A stretch of DNA of 64,000 bases from Schistocephalus solidus (Eukaryota > Platyhelminthes > Cestoda > Diphyllobothriidea > Diphyllobothriidae): NCBI GenBank assembly GCA_017591395.1, contig WEDG01001226.1, forward strand, positions 1-64,000, given 5' to 3'. The number at the start of each line of letters is the position of its first letter. Position 1 is the stretch's first letter. The notes under the pieces are model-generated. The model made no database searches. It was not told the DNA's origin and saw only the letters and a list, made by a program, of their open reading frames with translations. The translations under genes were made by a program, and so were the position numbers. This document shows positions 62,791 through 64,000 of this stretch, one piece after another.

Positions 62791-64000
62791 AATTTGTGTA
62801 GAATGAACTCGTTTGGGATTGAATGGTTCGGCGAGGAAGAAACGTGGTCTATATGTATTTTCCAGGTTAAGTCAAGGTGTTAATATTGACATTTGATTGG
62901 TTTTGTGAGCTCCCTGAATATCAGTCATATATTTTCTACTGAAATGAAAGAAATCATTTTTCACATTAGATTGGTGCTTTTATCTTGTATCAATGTACTT
63001 CAATGCCCCGTTTAATGACTGCAAATGTATAAATATATTCTTTTCTTTTGCCAAAATTGCTACTTTTCAGTTAATTATGTAAATAAACGCAACTGCCTGT
63101 TTAGATAGTTCTGCTAGATCTCTGTTGAGCTAGCCGCTTTAAGCCAGTCTAGATTTAAACACATTGCTTGGGTTCATTTCATTTCGCCGTAGGTATGTAC
63201 AGGGTCCATAACCGTTTGATCGAAAACAAAATTCTTTGATGTCAGCGGGATAGCAAAATATAAACAGTAATTTAACAACCAAGTGTTTCCAAGCTTAAAA
63301 ACAATAAGACAATGTCAATTTACGCAGAGAAAAGAAAAGGAATATTTTAGTAAATAATTAGGGACTTGCAAAGAATCAAAATTGGTATATTTATCTAAAT
63401 GAAGTAAGTAAATATAAAATAAATACGGCAGTGCTAATGAATGAAGAATATTGCAAAAAGGGTTCTACTAGTAATGTGAAAGGTAGGAAAAGTGATAAGG
63501 AAGAATAGTGTTGTTAGCTATCAAATACCTGTTTTATGGTCAGATAAACGAATGTGCCATAGCAAGAAAAGATACGTGGGAAAGGACACGTTGCAGTTAT
63601 AAATTATGAATAATCAGGAACTACATTATACAGAAAAAGTATCTTATCACACATTTCCAATTTAATAAAGGTTGTTCTGTGCAACCATTTTCACAGTATG
63701 GTTTAGGTATATTGTTAACGGTCACACGTTTGCCCTCGTAAAAGAAAATACTATTGAACAAAATTATTAATGCGTTTTTTACCAAAACACTCAGCAATTT
63801 GCTCAAAAGTTGAATTCTCTGCTTATTTTTTTGAAAGCAATGCGATACCTTTTGTTTGTAATTACTTCATTACCATAGAATTAAGATCAAATTAAAGGGT
63901 CCCACAAAGACTATGAAGAACCGTTTTTTGTTTATATTAATATTGATTTAATTCACAACGCAACAACCCAATTCATTTGGTTTTGTGACAGTCTATAACA
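62791..64000. other. Right-edge AT-rich noncoding sequence
   Basis: No gene, repeat end or RNA gene recognised. Confidence 0.45.

Noticed and set aside
30591..64000. Bacterial, phage or CRISPR content
   Set aside because: No operon structure, ribosome-binding sites, regularly spaced identical repeats or bacterial protein families anywhere in the window.

Overview
The window looks like nuclear DNA of a metazoan, most likely a parasitic flatworm (tapeworm or fluke; I lean to a diphyllobothriid-type tapeworm, but this is only inference). It has no operons, no ribosome-binding sites and no long intact CDS. Introns are short. The clearest coding-like sequence is decayed retroelement: Penelope-like elements (PLEs) with reverse transcriptase (RT) plus GIY-YIG endonuclease, and two kinds of LINE. 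The first ~8 kb and a few islands are richer in G+C; from about 30.6 kb on the DNA is mostly AT-rich and gene-poor.

Layout. 0.26-0.51 kb: CTT/CAT microsatellite. 2.1-2.4 kb: GC-rich block between 9-bp direct repeats. 2.99-3.73 kb: the only host-gene candidate, a three-exon small C2H2 zinc-finger protein with phase-compatible introns. 4.6-6.05 kb (-): decayed LINE. 7.19-7.6 kb: large CTC/CTT/CAC microsatellite. 8.58 kb (+) and 55.7 kb (-): two related tRNA-derived SINE heads. 9.5-10.1 kb (-): second LINE, CR1/Jockey-like. 11.82-12.22 kb, 14.2-15.39 kb and 18.83-22.79 kb (+): three PLE copies, the last close to full length. 17.25-18.24 kb: two-unit tandem repeat. 26 and 29 kb: diverged direct repeat. 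29.66-30.59 kb (-): PLE remnant with the GIY-YIG end. 38.5-39.0 kb: GC-rich LTR-like island. 43.7-44.1, 50.7-51.4 and 52.6-53.2 kb: further tandem repeats, the last built on tRNA-like modules. 45.2 kb: 85-nt hairpin. 60.69-61.0 kb: short internally deleted PLE. 62.7 kb: solitary PLE end.

The most interesting signal is not a gene. PLE copies end in inverted copies of one terminal module whose core reads CTGATGAT, 6-nt stem, 6-nt loop, 6-nt stem, GAAA, then AGGCGAATAAA. The spacing is identical in several copies and the stem shows compensatory C-G/T-A changes. This resembles the hammerhead ribozyme core, and hammerhead motifs are known from PLEs. Here an extra T follows the CTGATGA core and I cannot find a convincing cleavage site, so it is a structured hammerhead-like end, not a demonstrated ribozyme.
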